Positions 44,284-57,183 of a stretch of 64,000 bases of DNA are shown here, in pieces; the stretch's first letter is position 1; every line of letters starts with the position of its first letter. A model generated the notes under the pieces. It was not told the origin of the DNA and ran no database searches. It saw only the letters and a list, made by a program, of their open reading frames with translations. Source of the stretch: Hypericum androsaemum (Eukaryota; Streptophyta; Magnoliopsida; Malpighiales; Hypericaceae); contig OZ023188.1 of NCBI GenBank assembly GCA_963995505.1, positions 14,025,912-14,089,911 on the forward strand, written 5' to 3'. The translations under genes and the position numbers were made by a program.

Positions 44284-45658
44284 CCACCTCTGCTTTTGGA
44301 CCAATTCCTTTGATTTTTTTTATTGTTCTGAAATTGGAATCTAGTTTTTTTTGGTCAATGAATCTCGTATATCTTGACATTATGGGTGGGCTTTTTTTGC
44401 CTCTGTGTTTTCTTGTATTTATGAAATTGGAATCTTTACTTCCCCAACTAATGCATTATCTGTTTATTGGCAACGATTTACTCAAAGTAGAGCATAATCA
44501 AATGGAATGAATGTCCTTAAATGTCACGCTCGAAACTTCACTCTAAAAAATCCTATCACCTTTCAACTAGCCAGTATCCAATGGCAATATCACCTTTAAA
44601 TTTGTGTTGATTGGATCAAACCTTACGAACTTAAAATACAATATTGAAGAATCGTCATCTAAAATAAGGTATGACAGTATTCGACTCTGAATATCAGAGC
44701 TTAAAAAAAGCAAAATTTTGCTTTAGAACCTTGTAGTTTAAAGTGGTCGACTTTTTCAAATGGACATTCCACTTTTAAAATTTTTTAAAGACAAAAATAC
44801 CTTAAATTAAGAAATAAATCTAAAAAATATTACAAAATTGGGAAATGGGTTTTTCATATATTTTTCTGATTTATTTTGAATGATAATTTAAAACAAATTT
44901 TTTTCCTAATTAAGTATCATTTTGTTATCCAAAATTATACTCAAATAGTAAAATAGTAAAAATTTCTTATTTAGTCGAACATTTTAAAACTACAGAATAG
45001 GTATACAAAAGAGAGCCAAACCAATGACAAGTATTAACTAGTCATGATATATATGATGCTCCGTAGGTGGACATAAAGTACGTTAATGAAAAGGCAAAAG
45101 TGAAGCTCCTCGTTCGCGTCCATGATAACTTCCCAACGCTGGATCATAAATCCGCCTACTGGTAGTCTGCTGTCCATGAACAGAAACTGCTAATCTACAC
45201 TTTCCAATGCTATCAACAGTAATTATCCATGTTTAATTGCATGCCATTTGCATTCTGGCGCTTGCGTCTCCTGAATTCCTGTCTTTGTTGGTCTTACCAT
45301 GTTATCTGCATTTTACTACAAATGACGTGCTTCTCATTTTACTGCCATCTCTATGATTATTATTTTTTCGATCTATGATCACCTAGTGTTCGTTGTCATA
45401 TCTACGAATAACTACTAATCGAGTGCAGAATTGTTCACTGTTGTTTTTTGTCACAAGTTGAAGCTGCAAGCTTCAATCATTTGCTAATATCCATCCACAA
45501 ATGATAATTAGTAATTGTCCCATTCATCTCTCGAATAAGACAACAATTAATTTTCTTAATGTTTGCTCATTGTCACAGTTAGCTTATTGGAAACTAAATC
45601 TGAAATCAATTTCCCAAAACATCCAAAGGGCAAATGAATGGATTAGGTGGGCCTGCCT
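44284..45658. other. Intergenic sequence
   Basis: No gene supported; short frames at 44226-44510 and 45501-45761 overlap the tRNA or MULE end and show no motifs. Confidence 0.5.
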
Positions 45659-45668
45659 TAATTTTTTG

Positions 45669-47102
45669 GGGAAAAGTACATTTTGGTTTCACCAATTTCG
45701 CGTTGAGGCCGTGTGGTTTCAATTTGGTAATTCAGTCCATACACTTTTCAATCTTTTATAGTATACGGTCCACTCGAGATGACAATGATAAAAAGTCCAC
45801 CTGGCTTGCCAGGTAGACTAATACGATGTCATTTTTTGTCCACGTGGCAAGATGACTGGGTAAATTGTTTGACATGGTTTGGATAAATACCAAATTGGTC
45901 CTAACTATTTTTTCATTGTCTTGAAAACTCTCTCCCCTCCTCTTCTTCTTCCTCCTCTCCTTCAACTTTGAAGAACTCATGTTCATCTTCGAAGCTTTCA
46001 TGAACCCAAAAACTCAAAACCAATGAATCATTACAACAAACAACAATCATTTGAGCTCGGCGGGGAGGAGGAGCGTTAAGCGAAAACTGGAAAAATACAA
46101 ACTCTTCAACCTTTGGTTGTCTTCAATTAATCCCAACAAACAACAAACTCTTTTATTTAAAAAAAAGATTACTCAAACCCAAGAACATCTAGAAACATAG
46201 GTAGACGTTAAGCGAATTAATTGAAGACGAACAGCCACCGCCGGACCTTCAATTGGAAGTGAACCCAATCCCCGAAGCGAATCCAATCCGCACAAGGAAC
46301 ATATCTGAGAGGGGAGGAGGAGCGTCGCTGTCATTTTGGTGGACGGAGCTTGAGGTTGAAGACGCCGGTGGTCTTCTCCGGAGCTTGGCGACCAGTTACC
46401 GACGGGCTTGAGAAGTGAACGCAGGGTCTTTGCCGGTACAGTGAGACGAAATCTCTAGGGCTTTGAAGATCTGCAACGGGACGGAGAGGACGACCACGAC
46501 GAGTCTATTAGCGATGAACGACCTAACCAAGCCACCGACGAAATAGTTATTGACGGAGGCGATGCTCGCCGAGAAGGTTCTGGACAATCCCGGAGGCAAG
46601 GAGGAATCTTCACGGCTTCTTCTTCTTCTGTTTGAGAAAGAGAGGAATTATGAGTTGAATACCGCTGGAACAATTCTTGGAATTTCTTTGGGAGTAATAT
46701 CTTCTTGTTTTTTTTTGTCGGTAATATCTTCGTTTGAGAACTAATTCGGCCTCATGCGTTTTGCATTTTTAAGTTCATGAAAGATGAACATGGGTCTGTT
46801 TTAATTTGAAGAAGAAGAAGGGGAGGAGAGAGAGGGTTTTCGAGATAATGTTGAGACCAATTGTGAAATTATCCAGTCGAAACCATGTCAAACAATTTAC
46901 CCAGTCATCTTGCCACGTGGACAAAAAATGACATCGTATTAGCTTATGTGGCAAGCCAGGTGGACGTTTTATCCCCGTCATCTTGAGTAGACCGTATACT
47001 ATAAAAGATTGGAAAGCTCAGGGACTGAATTATCAAATTGAAACCACACGGCCTGAACACGAAATCGGTGAAATCACTAGTAAATAAAATGTACTTTTCC
47101 CT
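45669..47102. mobile_element. Non-autonomous MULE (about 290-bp TIRs)
   Basis: The left end gggaaaagtacattttgg and the reversed right end gggaaaagtacattttat start inverted repeats sharing gtgtggtttcaatttg, ctatagtatacggtc-type sequence, tggcttgcca, gatgtcattttttgtccac and gtggcaagatgac. The 9 bp outside (taatttttt and ttatttttc) agree at 7 of 9 positions, so the target duplication is degraded. The interior (about 45960-46800) is more GC-rich and gene-like, with a minus-strand frame at 46396-46599, but I cannot identify a source gene. Confidence 0.78.
46396..46599 (-). pseudogene. Possible captured gene fragment in the 45.7-kb MULE
   Basis: The frame reads through SASIASVNNYFVGGLVRSF and VVVVLSVPLQIFKALEISS. 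It has a hydrophobic, protein-like composition unlike the AT-rich repeat ends. I do not recognise the family. A captured exon is plausible because MULEs often carry host fragments. Confidence 0.3.
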
Positions 47103-47589
47103 TATTTTTCTTTTGAGCATAAGAACCTGATACAGTACTACTGGCTGCAGATGGTCTCAATTATGACTGATACCGATTAGTTTTTGTTAAGTAAATTTTT
47201 ATTAATAGTAATATTTACAACCTAAAAATAGTGTAGAACCTATTTTGCTAAGTTACCGCGGCCTCATTAGAAGACTATCACGATAAATCCCCATATAGAA
47301 AAAATTTGTGATAAGATTAGGTGAACTCTACCATGACATTAACTGATATGGATTAGTTGTCGGGGGTGAAGGATGGTTTGGAATGGCTGCAGATGGGTTA
47401 TGAATTATGATGACTGTTTTATTTGCTCGAGGCTCTTCATGGTTCTGATGAGTTTAATTGATCCACCACCCCCATTGCCATGTGGATCATTTTATGAGTT
47501 GGCTTTGGGCCAATATGGGCCTCTTCACATGTCCATGCAAAAATAAGAGGTTCCCTGAAGGAGAAAACTCATGATCATTTCAATAACCA
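47103..47589. other. Intergenic spacer between two MULEs
   Basis: No gene or repeat recognised. Confidence 0.5.
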
Positions 47590-48133
47590 ATATTTTAAGG
47601 GCAAATTACCCTCACATCTCTGAGGTTTGGTCACCCTCCCCCTAGAGTCCCTGACTTTTGGAAAATGATTGTCATATCCCTAAGTTTTGACGATAATACT
47701 CTCGGGTCCCTGGCTGACGTCATCGGCTTTTTTTTTCATTTTTGGTCATGAAAATAACTAAAATACCCTTAACCTTTGACCAAGAACACCAACAACCAAA
47801 AACCAACCCCAAAAATAAGATCAAACTAACCAAAATCAAGAACACAACCAAGAACATCAAGAACAACAACAAAATTATCCAATTAACTTCTCACTCAATA
47901 ACATCCCAATTAAAAATTAAGAACACCCAATAAAATAAACAAGAACCCAGAAATTAAGAACCTAGAAATCCCCTTTTTGGGATTCGTTAAAAATCCAAAA
48001 ATCCTTTTCGCCCTCGCCCCGACTATTTGACATTTTTAGGCATCTATCTCGAATATAGACACTTGAATAATCGAAGCAACAGAGCACGAAAGAGGAAGAA
48101 TCAAATTACCCGAGCCCGAACCCTTTCCAGAAC

Positions 48134-48343
48134 TCATAACGCCACACCTTCAGCATCCTCGTAAAACGCCCACGCCACTAAGCTGTGGACCATCCGCAGC
48201 TGCTGAAGGTACACGACGCAGAGCTTACAGACGAGCTGGGAGGAAACAGACTCGATGCAGTCCAGGCAGAGCCTGTAGACAGACTCGAGTTGGTCCAACG
48301 TTGAGGATGTCTCATCTTCTCCGTCGGCTTGAACGAAAGCCAA
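48134..48343 (-). pseudogene. Captured coding fragment, source unidentified
   Basis: A 69-codon frame with LDQLESVYRLCLDCIESV and VCKLCVVYLQQLRMVHSLV has regular amphipathic, helical-repeat-like composition and higher GC than its surroundings. It is bounded by MULE repeats on both sides. I do not recognise the parent gene. Confidence 0.45.
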
Positions 48344-48410
48344 GAACTAATCGAACAAAATCTGAGAACCAACCAAAATGCTAGTGGGTTATTGGGTTTG
48401 TTTACTGGAT

Positions 48411-48588
48411 TTTGATTTTGTTAGTGGGTTTGGGTTTTTGACAGGGGATGAAGGATTTGTGGGTGATGGATCTTCTGGGTTTTGATTTTGTTAGTGGGTT
48501 TGGATTTTTGACAGGGGATGAAGGATTTGTGGGTGAAGGATCTTCTGGGTTGAGTTTTTAACAGGGGATGAAGGATTCGTGAGTGATA
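48411..48588. repeat. 70-bp tandem repeat, about 2.5 units
   Basis: Units at 48411-48480 and 48481-48550 share tttgattttgttagtggg, acaggggatgaaggatttgt and tcttctgggt; a third partial unit follows. Confidence 0.85.
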
Positions 48589-49009
48589 GGGGATTAAGCT
48601 TGATGTTAATTTAATGAGATAGTGAATTTTGTACTCTTGGTTCTTGGGTTTCGAGTATTTTTTATGTTGTTCTTGGTTGTGTTCTTGATTTTGGTTAGTT
48701 TGATCTTATTTTTGGGTTGGTTTTTGGTTGTTGGTGTTCTTGGTCAAAGGTTAAGGGTATTTTGATCATTTCTATGACCAAAAATGAAAAAAAGAGCCGA
48801 TGACGTCAGCCAGAGACCCGAGAGTCTATTATCATCAAAACTTAGGGACGGGACAATCATTTTCCAAAAGCCAGTGACCCTAGGAGGAGGGTGACCAAAT
48901 CTCAGGGACGTGAGGGTAATTTGCCCATATTTTAATGGTCATATAATTAAAGTTTAAATTTAAAGAAATGGAAATTTTATCTTACTTTGGCTAGCTCAAT
49001 AGATTTTGT

Positions 49010-49723
49010 TAGGGATGATAATGTGTAGGATATTAGTGGGACCCTATCTATATCCTACTTTTTTGAGCTGGATTTATACCTTACTTTCGACCCTACAATT
49101 TTATTATTATTAGATTCATACTCTATCTTTCTGGAGACTCAGGGTCTACAAGGTCCGACCCTTTAACGTTTTACTTTTTGATAATTTTTAATCAAAAATT
49201 AATTTCTATATAAAATTTAAATAAATTCAAGACATCTACTATGTTACACTTCAACATTCAATAGAAAATTAATGAAACATCAAATTTTGTAATTTAATTT
49301 CAATAGTACAAGTTTTTTCTTTCGAGTTTGAAGTACATAAATAATTCAACCACAAAAAAATATAGAATGTCGACTTCTAGTGATCTATCATTCACGACAT
49401 CTTCTAAGTTGGTTGTCTAATAACATAATAAATATGTTAAAGTTAACTATAAAGTATATTATATATATTATCAATAGGGTCTAATTAGGTCAAACTATAG
49501 TCTAATTAGGATACAATCTAAAGTAGGGTAAAAATGTAAGGGTAGGGTTCGACCCACATGGTCTAACTATGGATTTATACCTTACCCTAGACTCTACTAC
49601 TAAACATTGTTCCATACCCATATTCATACCTTACCCTATGTTCAGTCAAAATCAACATATCCAAGACCTGTAAGGTAAGGATAGAGTTCAACTCACAAGG
49701 TATGGATATTTCTGCTATCCCTA
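49010..49723. mobile_element. hAT-like MITE, family A copy 2, 8-bp TSD
   Basis: The ends tagggatgataatg and, reversed, tagggatagcagaaat are flanked by the exact 8-bp repeat gattttgt (49002-49009 and 49724-49731). The interior aligns with the 27006 element in the same orientation. It defines the true ends of this family. Confidence 0.85.
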
Positions 49724-49731
49724 GATTTTGT

Positions 49732-50246
49732 TGAGGAGACTAGTTCAAAATCCTACGTTGCTTAGTGTAGTGTGTTTGTTTGCAAGTATGTGTGAAAAAT
49801 ACACCTACTCGACATTGGGAGTTCAATAAACACGATATTAATTTTATTTTTCTTTTCTAATTGAAGCTCAATAAATATGATTGAAACCTAGGATACTCTA
49901 ACGTGCTTCTATCGGAGTATATGAAATTAGAAATGGTTCTGCGCATTCGAAAAAATCAATCTACCAAGACCCTGACATGTCAGGGAAAATTAAAGTATAC
50001 ATTTTGAACTTAGGACACCTAATTTAATCAAAGTATGTATTTAACTAGCTGTATCGTAGTCATTCTGGTAGGTAGCTTCGTAGCCATTTGACTGCAACCA
50101 TGTGCAAATTTGTCTCCACCTTCCAATTCATGATTAAATTGGGGACGTGGGCTGGTCAAAATTTCAAAATCCGGAAAAGGGCCAAAGCGAATGTAAACAT
50201 GGTTTGCGCTTGAGAAGAACAAAAGTTCATTTTTTTATAGGTATGT
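49732..50246. other. Intergenic spacer
   Basis: No gene recognised; AT-rich. Confidence 0.5.
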
Positions 50247-50255
50247 TAAATTTTT

Positions 50256-51484
50256 GGACAAATTATCCTCAGGTCTATGGAGTTTAGTAATATCTCATCT
50301 TGAATCTGTCATTTTTGGAAAATAATTTTTCCATCACCCGTGTATAGTTTTATTACTTTTGGGTCCCTCTTTAAAGTCGTCAGTCATTTTATTATTATTG
50401 TATCATTGAAATGACTTTTATACTTTTCTCTGGCCAACCCAAGTCTCTGGTCATCTTTTCTGGTCATTTTTTTATGGCGAACACCGACTTCAGATCATCA
50501 TCTCCGGCGAACACCGACTTTCGGTCATTGTCTCCGGCCAACACCATTCATCATCTTCGACGAATATCTTTTGCATAAAACCAGAAAGATTTGACAAAGA
50601 ACCTCATAAGATTGAACATCTTTTGCTTTATCCCATCAAGAGAGAAACCTTTAAGCGTGGGTAAAGGAAAGGTCCAAGGACTGGTGGAGAAGTGCAGCTC
50701 GCGGAGATCCCAGTGCATGTGACGGCAAATCCAAGTCGAGAAAAAATTGAAGAGCAGCTAGACAACCACCGTTAGTAGTCCCCTGATGGAGAGGATGACG
50801 AGGAGGACATGGGAGCCATTGATTTGAGGATTAATGGTGGTTGATCGTTTCCCAATGATGAACCTGAACTGGACGAGGACAGAGCAATGGTGGCAACTCC
50901 GATTTCGGCCCACATCTCGGTGTAGCTTGCGGTGGCCTCGTCGAGGAGGGCTTCAACGAAGGATCACCGCATGAAGGTTGAGGGAATGGATCGGAGGATT
51001 CTAATGCCGAGCACCTGCGCCGCTCGGATTTTCCAGCTTACACTGGTGCTCGGCCACAAGTTCGATGGTGAGACTATCCGGTGGCTGTTGGAGCACGCCA
51101 AGTCGATGATTATCATCGCCATAGGCACACAGACTATCTCGAATGTGAGCGGGTCCATGTTCACCGACGTCAGCATCGGGTGGGCATCCCAGGTGCACCA
51201 CAATGATGGTCTTAGTGGTAGATGACTGTTTCGGCAATAGGTCATGCCGGAGAGGTTCCAGGACATTAGATGGAGCTAACGTGGAGGAGGGAGGGAGAAT
51301 TAATGTTTTTTTTATTTTTTGCAAGGGTATACAAATCTTTTTACATTAAAAATTGACGGATGGCGTGAGCGATGGACCTTAGAGTATAATAAAATTAACA
51401 GATGGGGTAGGAAAATCATTTTTCAAAAATGATGGACGCGGGAGGAGATATTACCAAATTTAGGAACTTAACGGTAATTTGCCC
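50256..51484. mobile_element. Pack-MULE carrying a TCP transcription-factor fragment
   Basis: The left end ggacaaattatcctcagg and reversed right end gggcaaattaccgttaag begin inverted repeats of about 190 bp sharing tttagtaatatctc-type, catttttg.aaaat and ttttattata-type segments. The 9 bp outside, taaattttt (50247-50255) and taaaatttt (51485-51493), differ at one position. The end type is the same as the 47599 element. The interior includes a plus-strand class I TCP fragment. No transposase. Confidence 0.82.
50932..51225 (+). pseudogene. Class I TCP transcription factor fragment captured by a MULE
   Basis: A 97-codon frame covers the TCP domain: [47 protein letters not shown] and GTQTIS correspond in order to the basic region, helix I, loop and helix II of class I TCP proteins. 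Several normally basic or conserved positions have changed (for example KVEG is followed by MD instead of RG, RRI by L instead of R), so DNA binding is doubtful. No upstream TCP N-terminus remains in frame beyond a few residues. It lies fully between MULE inverted repeats. TCP proteins control growth and cell division. This copy is more likely a relic than a gene. Confidence 0.8.
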
Positions 51485-51493
51485 TAAAATTTT

Positions 51494-54400
51494 ATTAACA
51501 ATTTGTATGATATATTTTTTAAACAACGTCTGACTATTAACAACAATTCGAATAGAACGCATTTTAACAACGAGAGATAATTTGACAATGTTTGACTTTG
51601 AATTTAGTCTTGTGGATATATGTATTAATAGGCAATTCACTAGCAATGAATTTGTTCTAGCTTAATAAGATAGTTTTCAAGTTTCAATTATCGAGAATGC
51701 ATCAGGGTTAAATGTCTAAATATCACTTTATTATAAGATTCTATCTAGCTCGAATTTATATTAATTAACTCGTTTAATGTATAAATACCATATAGTTTGA
51801 ACAACAAAAGGTCTTATTACTAATTGTTGAAGTACAAAATCAATTGGTTCGAGTGTTATGCGAGTTTAGGTCTCGAGTTCGAGTTTTCAACAACACAAAA
51901 TTGTTAAAAAATTTGTTTAGAAAATTTTGCAATACACTAAAAATCTCGATAATTTGAACTTGAAAATCTCATCATACTCAAACCTAAATTAATCTGTTAA
52001 TTGAGAGTCTCAGGTACACATGTTAACATTAACCGGAAAGTAATACACTAAAAATAATTGATTAGGAGATTGGTGGGGAGGGGGGACAAATGGGACGAAG
52101 TTGGACAACATTTTAAGGGGTGATGATGCTAATACATTGTCGGGAGGCGCACGTGCGGGGTCACCGAAATCGCCGTGTGATTGTTTTGTTTGTTTATTTT
52201 ATTTTATTTTTGGGGATGTGGAGGATGCTGCTGCGCACGTGCTTGGTGGTCAAACGTCAAAAGCAGCAGTTATTATTACATAACACGAGTAACTTTTGGG
52301 GCTTTGAAATAACTATTTAACATATTATTATTATTCCTAAACAAAGGGAGAGGGAGAGAGAAGATGAACCAAAAGTGGGAATATAAAATTTGGGCCGGTG
52401 CCCTAGGATAAGACCCATAATTAGGATTTCTTTTGTGTGGGTACTGGGAAGCAACATCTCCGGTTAATTTTTTATAAGATTCGTTAGTGACTTAGATTTT
52501 ATTAAATAAAATAAAAATGATTTAATTGTCCTCGATTTTAATCTTAATCGCTGTTTGTCCATATATACATATCCACTAATAGGATATCGAATTTCCAACA
52601 AAAAAAATCTCAAGAATGACAAATCTACTGTGAACTTTTTACCAGCGAAAATAAATTTATGGTGATTCTCTTCCCCCACACGCCCACCTAAAAGAATTTT
52701 GTGTATTGTTGCTTTAAGGAAAACTTATTTGAAAGTTGATAGAGAAAATAACGAATACAACTACTAAATTGTTAACAGGACCTCGATTTTCTATTCTTTG
52801 GACTGTGATAATGATTATTTGTGCAAATGATACAATCTTTAAATTTTTACGATATTTAAATTCAAATATCACAAATATAAAAAATACTATTAAGTTTAAT
52901 GGTCAAAGAGCGTTTAATATAACGGCACAATATATATACAAGTTCGAATCCTAAGTATATAACCATGGTGTAAAAATTTATATTCAATTTTTTAATATTA
53001 ATTTCAGTGTTTAACTCTTCTGAACAACTCTAGTCCAGAGCTACACGAGAAAAAAAAAATTATGGATGAAATCTAGGACTGCAGTGCCGAGCACAAATAT
53101 CAAAAAATCACCCATGGGAACAATTTACACTTTCATTGGGCAAAACTAGAGGAGTGTTTAGTTGAATTATATAGAGGGCAAAAAAAAGGAAAGTTAAGAA
53201 TGTTAGAGTAGAGTTTTTAAAATAAATTATTTAAAAAAAAGAAAGAAAAAACTAACTTTATATGAATAGTATATAAAGTAATAAAAATAAATTAATCGTC
53301 TCTCGTAACTAATGATATAGTAATAAAAGGTGAAAGTTAATTGTATCGTAATCGCCGTGGGATTTTGTGGCGGACATGGTGGGGGGGAAGGCGGGGAAGG
53401 CAATACAATTAAAGGGGAACAATCAATTACTAGGGGGTCTCTTTCATTAAAGACAGACGAAAGGCCACGTCCTCTAGGAGAATCAGCCGGGACCCATTAT
53501 GCCTAACTAACCAGAAACAAACAAATTCACTTCCAATTATAAAATTGCACACTGGCTAAGCCCTAAGGCTGGGGTTATGCAATTGAAAACGAGACAAAAT
53601 TTGGAAACCATAATAAGTAAGGACACCTTTGTAGGTTTGGAGCTTGTGCAACTATACAATTACACAGTATTGCCCACGAATAGCTAAATAAAACGTGTCC
53701 AACGCCTACGTTACTCATGTGGCTGGATATACGCAAAATTTTATAATGGTCTTTTAGGTTACAATTGATAGGTAACATTTTATATCGTTTAATTTATAAT
53801 AGATTCTACGTGATTTATATTATCTGTTGAACATTATTATAGATTTAAATATTATGACTTGTTATATAAAGAGCACCATAGTTAATTTTTTAAAGTAAGA
53901 TATTTTCCTTACTTGGTGGCCTAACTTTCAGGAATAGCCATTGTCATCTAGCTCTATGGGAAGCTCCACTTCTGCTGGCTGGGTGCGGAAGTTCTGGATC
54001 CAAGTACCTCACAGAGAAATTTAAAAGAGAGGAAGCCCAAGAGCGATGGTCCCCTGATGATCGGGTTCACTGCTCCCTCCCCGCACTCTCGCCATCTGGT
54101 CTCGCACTTCTTTTTTCTTCGTTTGTTTTACTGTAATAAGTGTGAATAAAGGCATTCATTTGTAGAACTCTCTCTCTCTCTTGGCTGTTTAAGAGTGCAG
54201 TTTTAGGACTCGTCCATCTTGGGCTAATCAGCTAGCTAGGGCTCGTCATCTCCCTCTGTCTTGGTCATGGATCTCGAAGACCGAATGACATTTGGCGTAG
54301 ATTAATCTACTATCTTCTGATTAACCTGAGGCTGACAAGTTAATCGTTGTAATTATGACTATAACTCGGTTAGTTTATTAGTACTACTACTATATATATT

Positions 54401-54718
54401 AATATATTATTAATTATGAATACAAAACAATTACCTACCAAAAAATATCGGTTAGTTTATAACCACGTAGGATTGGACATCGATTGTGAAGATGGACTGT
54501 GGCATGAAACGAAGTGTTAATCGTTGAATGTAATGTCATGACCTCAATTTCGTTAGGTTATTGAGATTGTAATTATCGGAAATAAACTCGGTCACGGGGA
54601 TGCATAAATAGTGTTTTAAGACCCATTATATATTCTAAGTTTTTGTTCTTTTTGACATATGTTATTATTAGGACAATTTTTTTATTTTAAAAGAAAACAG
54701 TTTGAAAAAAATTCAATC
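51494..54718. other. AT-rich intergenic region, no gene recognised
   Basis: Frames of 60-72 codons (for example 52101-52320, 52464-52679, 53575-53778) show no domain. A more complex, GC-richer stretch at about 53930-54210, with a aataaa signal near 54145 and a CT run at 54170-54181, could be part of a transcript, but I cannot name it. Confidence 0.45.
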
Positions 54719-54723
54719 ATCCG

Positions 54724-55236
54724 TGTTGATTCCTTATGGTGATTATAACATATTATAATATAGAAATCATAAAATAATTGACGTTAAATTATTTTACGAA
54801 CGAATTCGTTTAAACGTACATACACTTACTTGTTGTAGTGTAGTATCCACAGGATCGTAACGGATTCTCGTCACTGGTCGGTTCTTACTTACGATCAATT
54901 GAAGCAAGAACAATTTTTACGACTTTATCCGCCTCGGAGTCGAATCGAGAACTCAGGGATCAAACTGGTAATATAGCCTCCCTGTTGTGTGTGTGGTCGT
55001 TATCCCCATCAACTTTTAAACACCTCCCTCTTCTTCTTTTATAAGAGGAATATCATCCTCACACATCACCACCCATGTGGTGATTCTTCTCCACTTGGCA
55101 AAGCTATTATTAGCTTTGTCATGTCACAAACATGAAGTGGCGAAGGATGATGTGGCAACAATTGCCACTTGAAGGAGTAGATGGTCCCAAGATGGGCTTG
55201 CCACCATATGGTGGATTATGGGTGTAAAACCCAACA
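54724..55236 (-). repeat. Copia element 2, 3' LTR
   Basis: 513 bp with TG...CA ends. The polypurine tract reads gagtgggagaa on the minus strand at 55237-55247. Confidence 0.93.
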
Positions 55237-55247
55237 TTCTCCCACTC

Positions 55248-56282
55248 ACACATGATTCAACATAATCAAAATTCTCTCTTATCGTGTTTGGCAGATATTT
55301 CGTGCGACCAGCATACATCGAGTGCACGTAGCTAAACTCAAGAGCACATAACGACCACTTGAATGATAGCATCTCGATATCTCCATTATGTAAAGTATGC
55401 CTTACCCTAGGTCTCATCTCACATTCTTTGTTTTCACATGTGATTTCTGAAATAATCTATTTGTGTTCACTATTGTATTGCTCTCAATACAATAGGTGCA
55501 CCAGTGAACCACGAACCTTCTCGAATGTGATCGATAGAGAACCTTCTCCCTTAACAATATTTTTTTCATCATGATCCAGCCTGCTTTTCTAGTCAGCCTT
55601 ACCAGGTCGAATCAAACCATGACCCTTTAAAGACTTTCCAAGCTAGCAGCACTGAATCATATTTCCAAAATATATTTAGGATCTTAAGGGTAGAGTTTCA
55701 GAAACCGTAGTTTTCGGAGTTGGTCTCACACCAGGGAAACTGAAATCACTAAATAATAAAATTAATTTCCCATCCATTGGTCGTAGAGCACACATGATAC
55801 AATTCATGTGCTATGGTATTCTTTCCTGATAAAGGAGCACATGTCTCTCGCAAATAACACCATACTAGAGCATCAGCCTCGATGTTTACAAACAACAGCT
55901 TTAGCCTACACAAAGACTGCTCTAGGCTATCAAGACAGAATTATGGTAAGTTCTACTTACTTCTTACCATTGGATTCTATATAATCCCATAAGTTCCGAG
56001 AACTTATTTAATGTAGCAACTATTGCTTACACATAATCTAAGCAAGACGGTATTCACATTTTAGAACAAGCACTCGATATTTAACAATGTTCTAAAAAAT
56101 TACCTCATCTCAATCAAGAATCAACTCATGACTCCCACTGAGGTAAACACCCGTGTGAGTTGGCTACTTCTCTGTCCGACATGCATTAGTAAATATTACA
56201 CTAAATAACATTCACACAATACGTATTGCTAAAAATAATATTATATTGAACAACAAATTCTTTACAATATGAGCAAAAAATA
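55248..56282. other. Copia 2 3' untranslated interior
   Basis: Noncoding stretch of about 1 kb between the RNase H end and the 3' LTR. No extra ORF with recognisable content. Confidence 0.6.
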
Positions 56283-57156
56283 CTAACACCTTTGCAAACC
56301 CAGAGACCTAACATGTTTCTCAAACACATCTCTAACAACACCCTTGGTCATTGGGTCTGCGACCATATCTTGTATAGATATGTGTTTTATGCTCACCTCC
56401 TTACACGCAACCATATCCCTAACAAAGTGATATTTGATGTCGATATGCTTTGCTCTGCTATGATACCTAGGATCTTTAGCAAAAGCTATCGACGCTTGAT
56501 TATCGTAAAATAAGCTCATTGGTTCTTTTGAGTCAGTTAGGAATAAATGGCTCAAGAATCTCTTCAACCATACTGCCTCTTGCACAGCAGCTGCAGAAGC
56601 TACATATTCAGCTTCCATAGTTGACAGGGAGACACACGTCTGTTTCTTGCTATTCCATGAAATAGCACCCCCGCCAAGTAAGAAGACATATCCTGATGTG
56701 GATTTCTTCTCGTCCACATCACCACCCCAATCAGCATCGGTGTAACCTCTCAATATCAGGTCTTGACCTTGATAACATAGTGAGTATTCTGCAGTCGTAT
56801 TCAAGTATTTCATTGACTGCTTTCCAATGTGCATTACCTGGATTAGACTGGTATCTGCTTGCTATCCCAATAGCATAGCAAATATCTGGTCTTGTACACA
56901 ACATTGCATACATGAGACAATCAACCGCATTGGCATAAGGGATTTTCATCATATCCCTCTCATGCTGAGCTGTTTTAGGACACATGTCTTTATTGAGATG
57001 GTGACCTTTAACAATTAGGACATATTTGGGATTACTATCATTACAATTGAATCGTTCTACTACTTTACGGATATAGGTCTCTTGTGAAAGAGACAATAGC
57101 CTCTTCGAACGATTCCTCGTGATCTTAACTCCGAGTATGTAATCAGCTTCTCCCAT
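56283..57156 (-). pseudogene. Copia 2 RT end and RNase H, frameshifted
   Basis: The frame 56731-57156 has MGEADYILGVKI and LMYAMLCTRPDICYA, the end of RT. After a frameshift near 56815-56830, the frame 56283-56834 holds a nearly full RNase H: GYTDADWGGD, STMEAEYVA, SLFYDNQAS, AKHIDIKYHF and MVADPMTKG, with the catalytic D, E and D apparently retained. Confidence 0.9.
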
Positions 57157-57183
57157 ATTTTTTATTTCAAAGTTGGACGAGAA

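Larger units (their letters stand above)
47599..48926. mobile_element. MULE with long TIRs, 9-bp TSD, and a captured fragment (possible Pack-MULE)
   Basis: The terminal inverted repeats are about 290-300 bp and over 90% identical by eye, starting gggcaaattaccctcac and extending through ggctgacgtcatcgg and aacctttgaccaagaacacc. The exact 9-bp duplication atattttaa is at 47590-47598 and 48927-48935. The interior contains a gene-like minus-strand segment at 48134-48343 and a 70-bp tandem repeat at 48411-48588. No transposase. Confidence 0.9.

Noticed and set aside
53930..54210. GC-richer stretch with aataaa and CT run
   Set aside because: Could be part of a transcript, but no open frame or RNA fold could be assigned.
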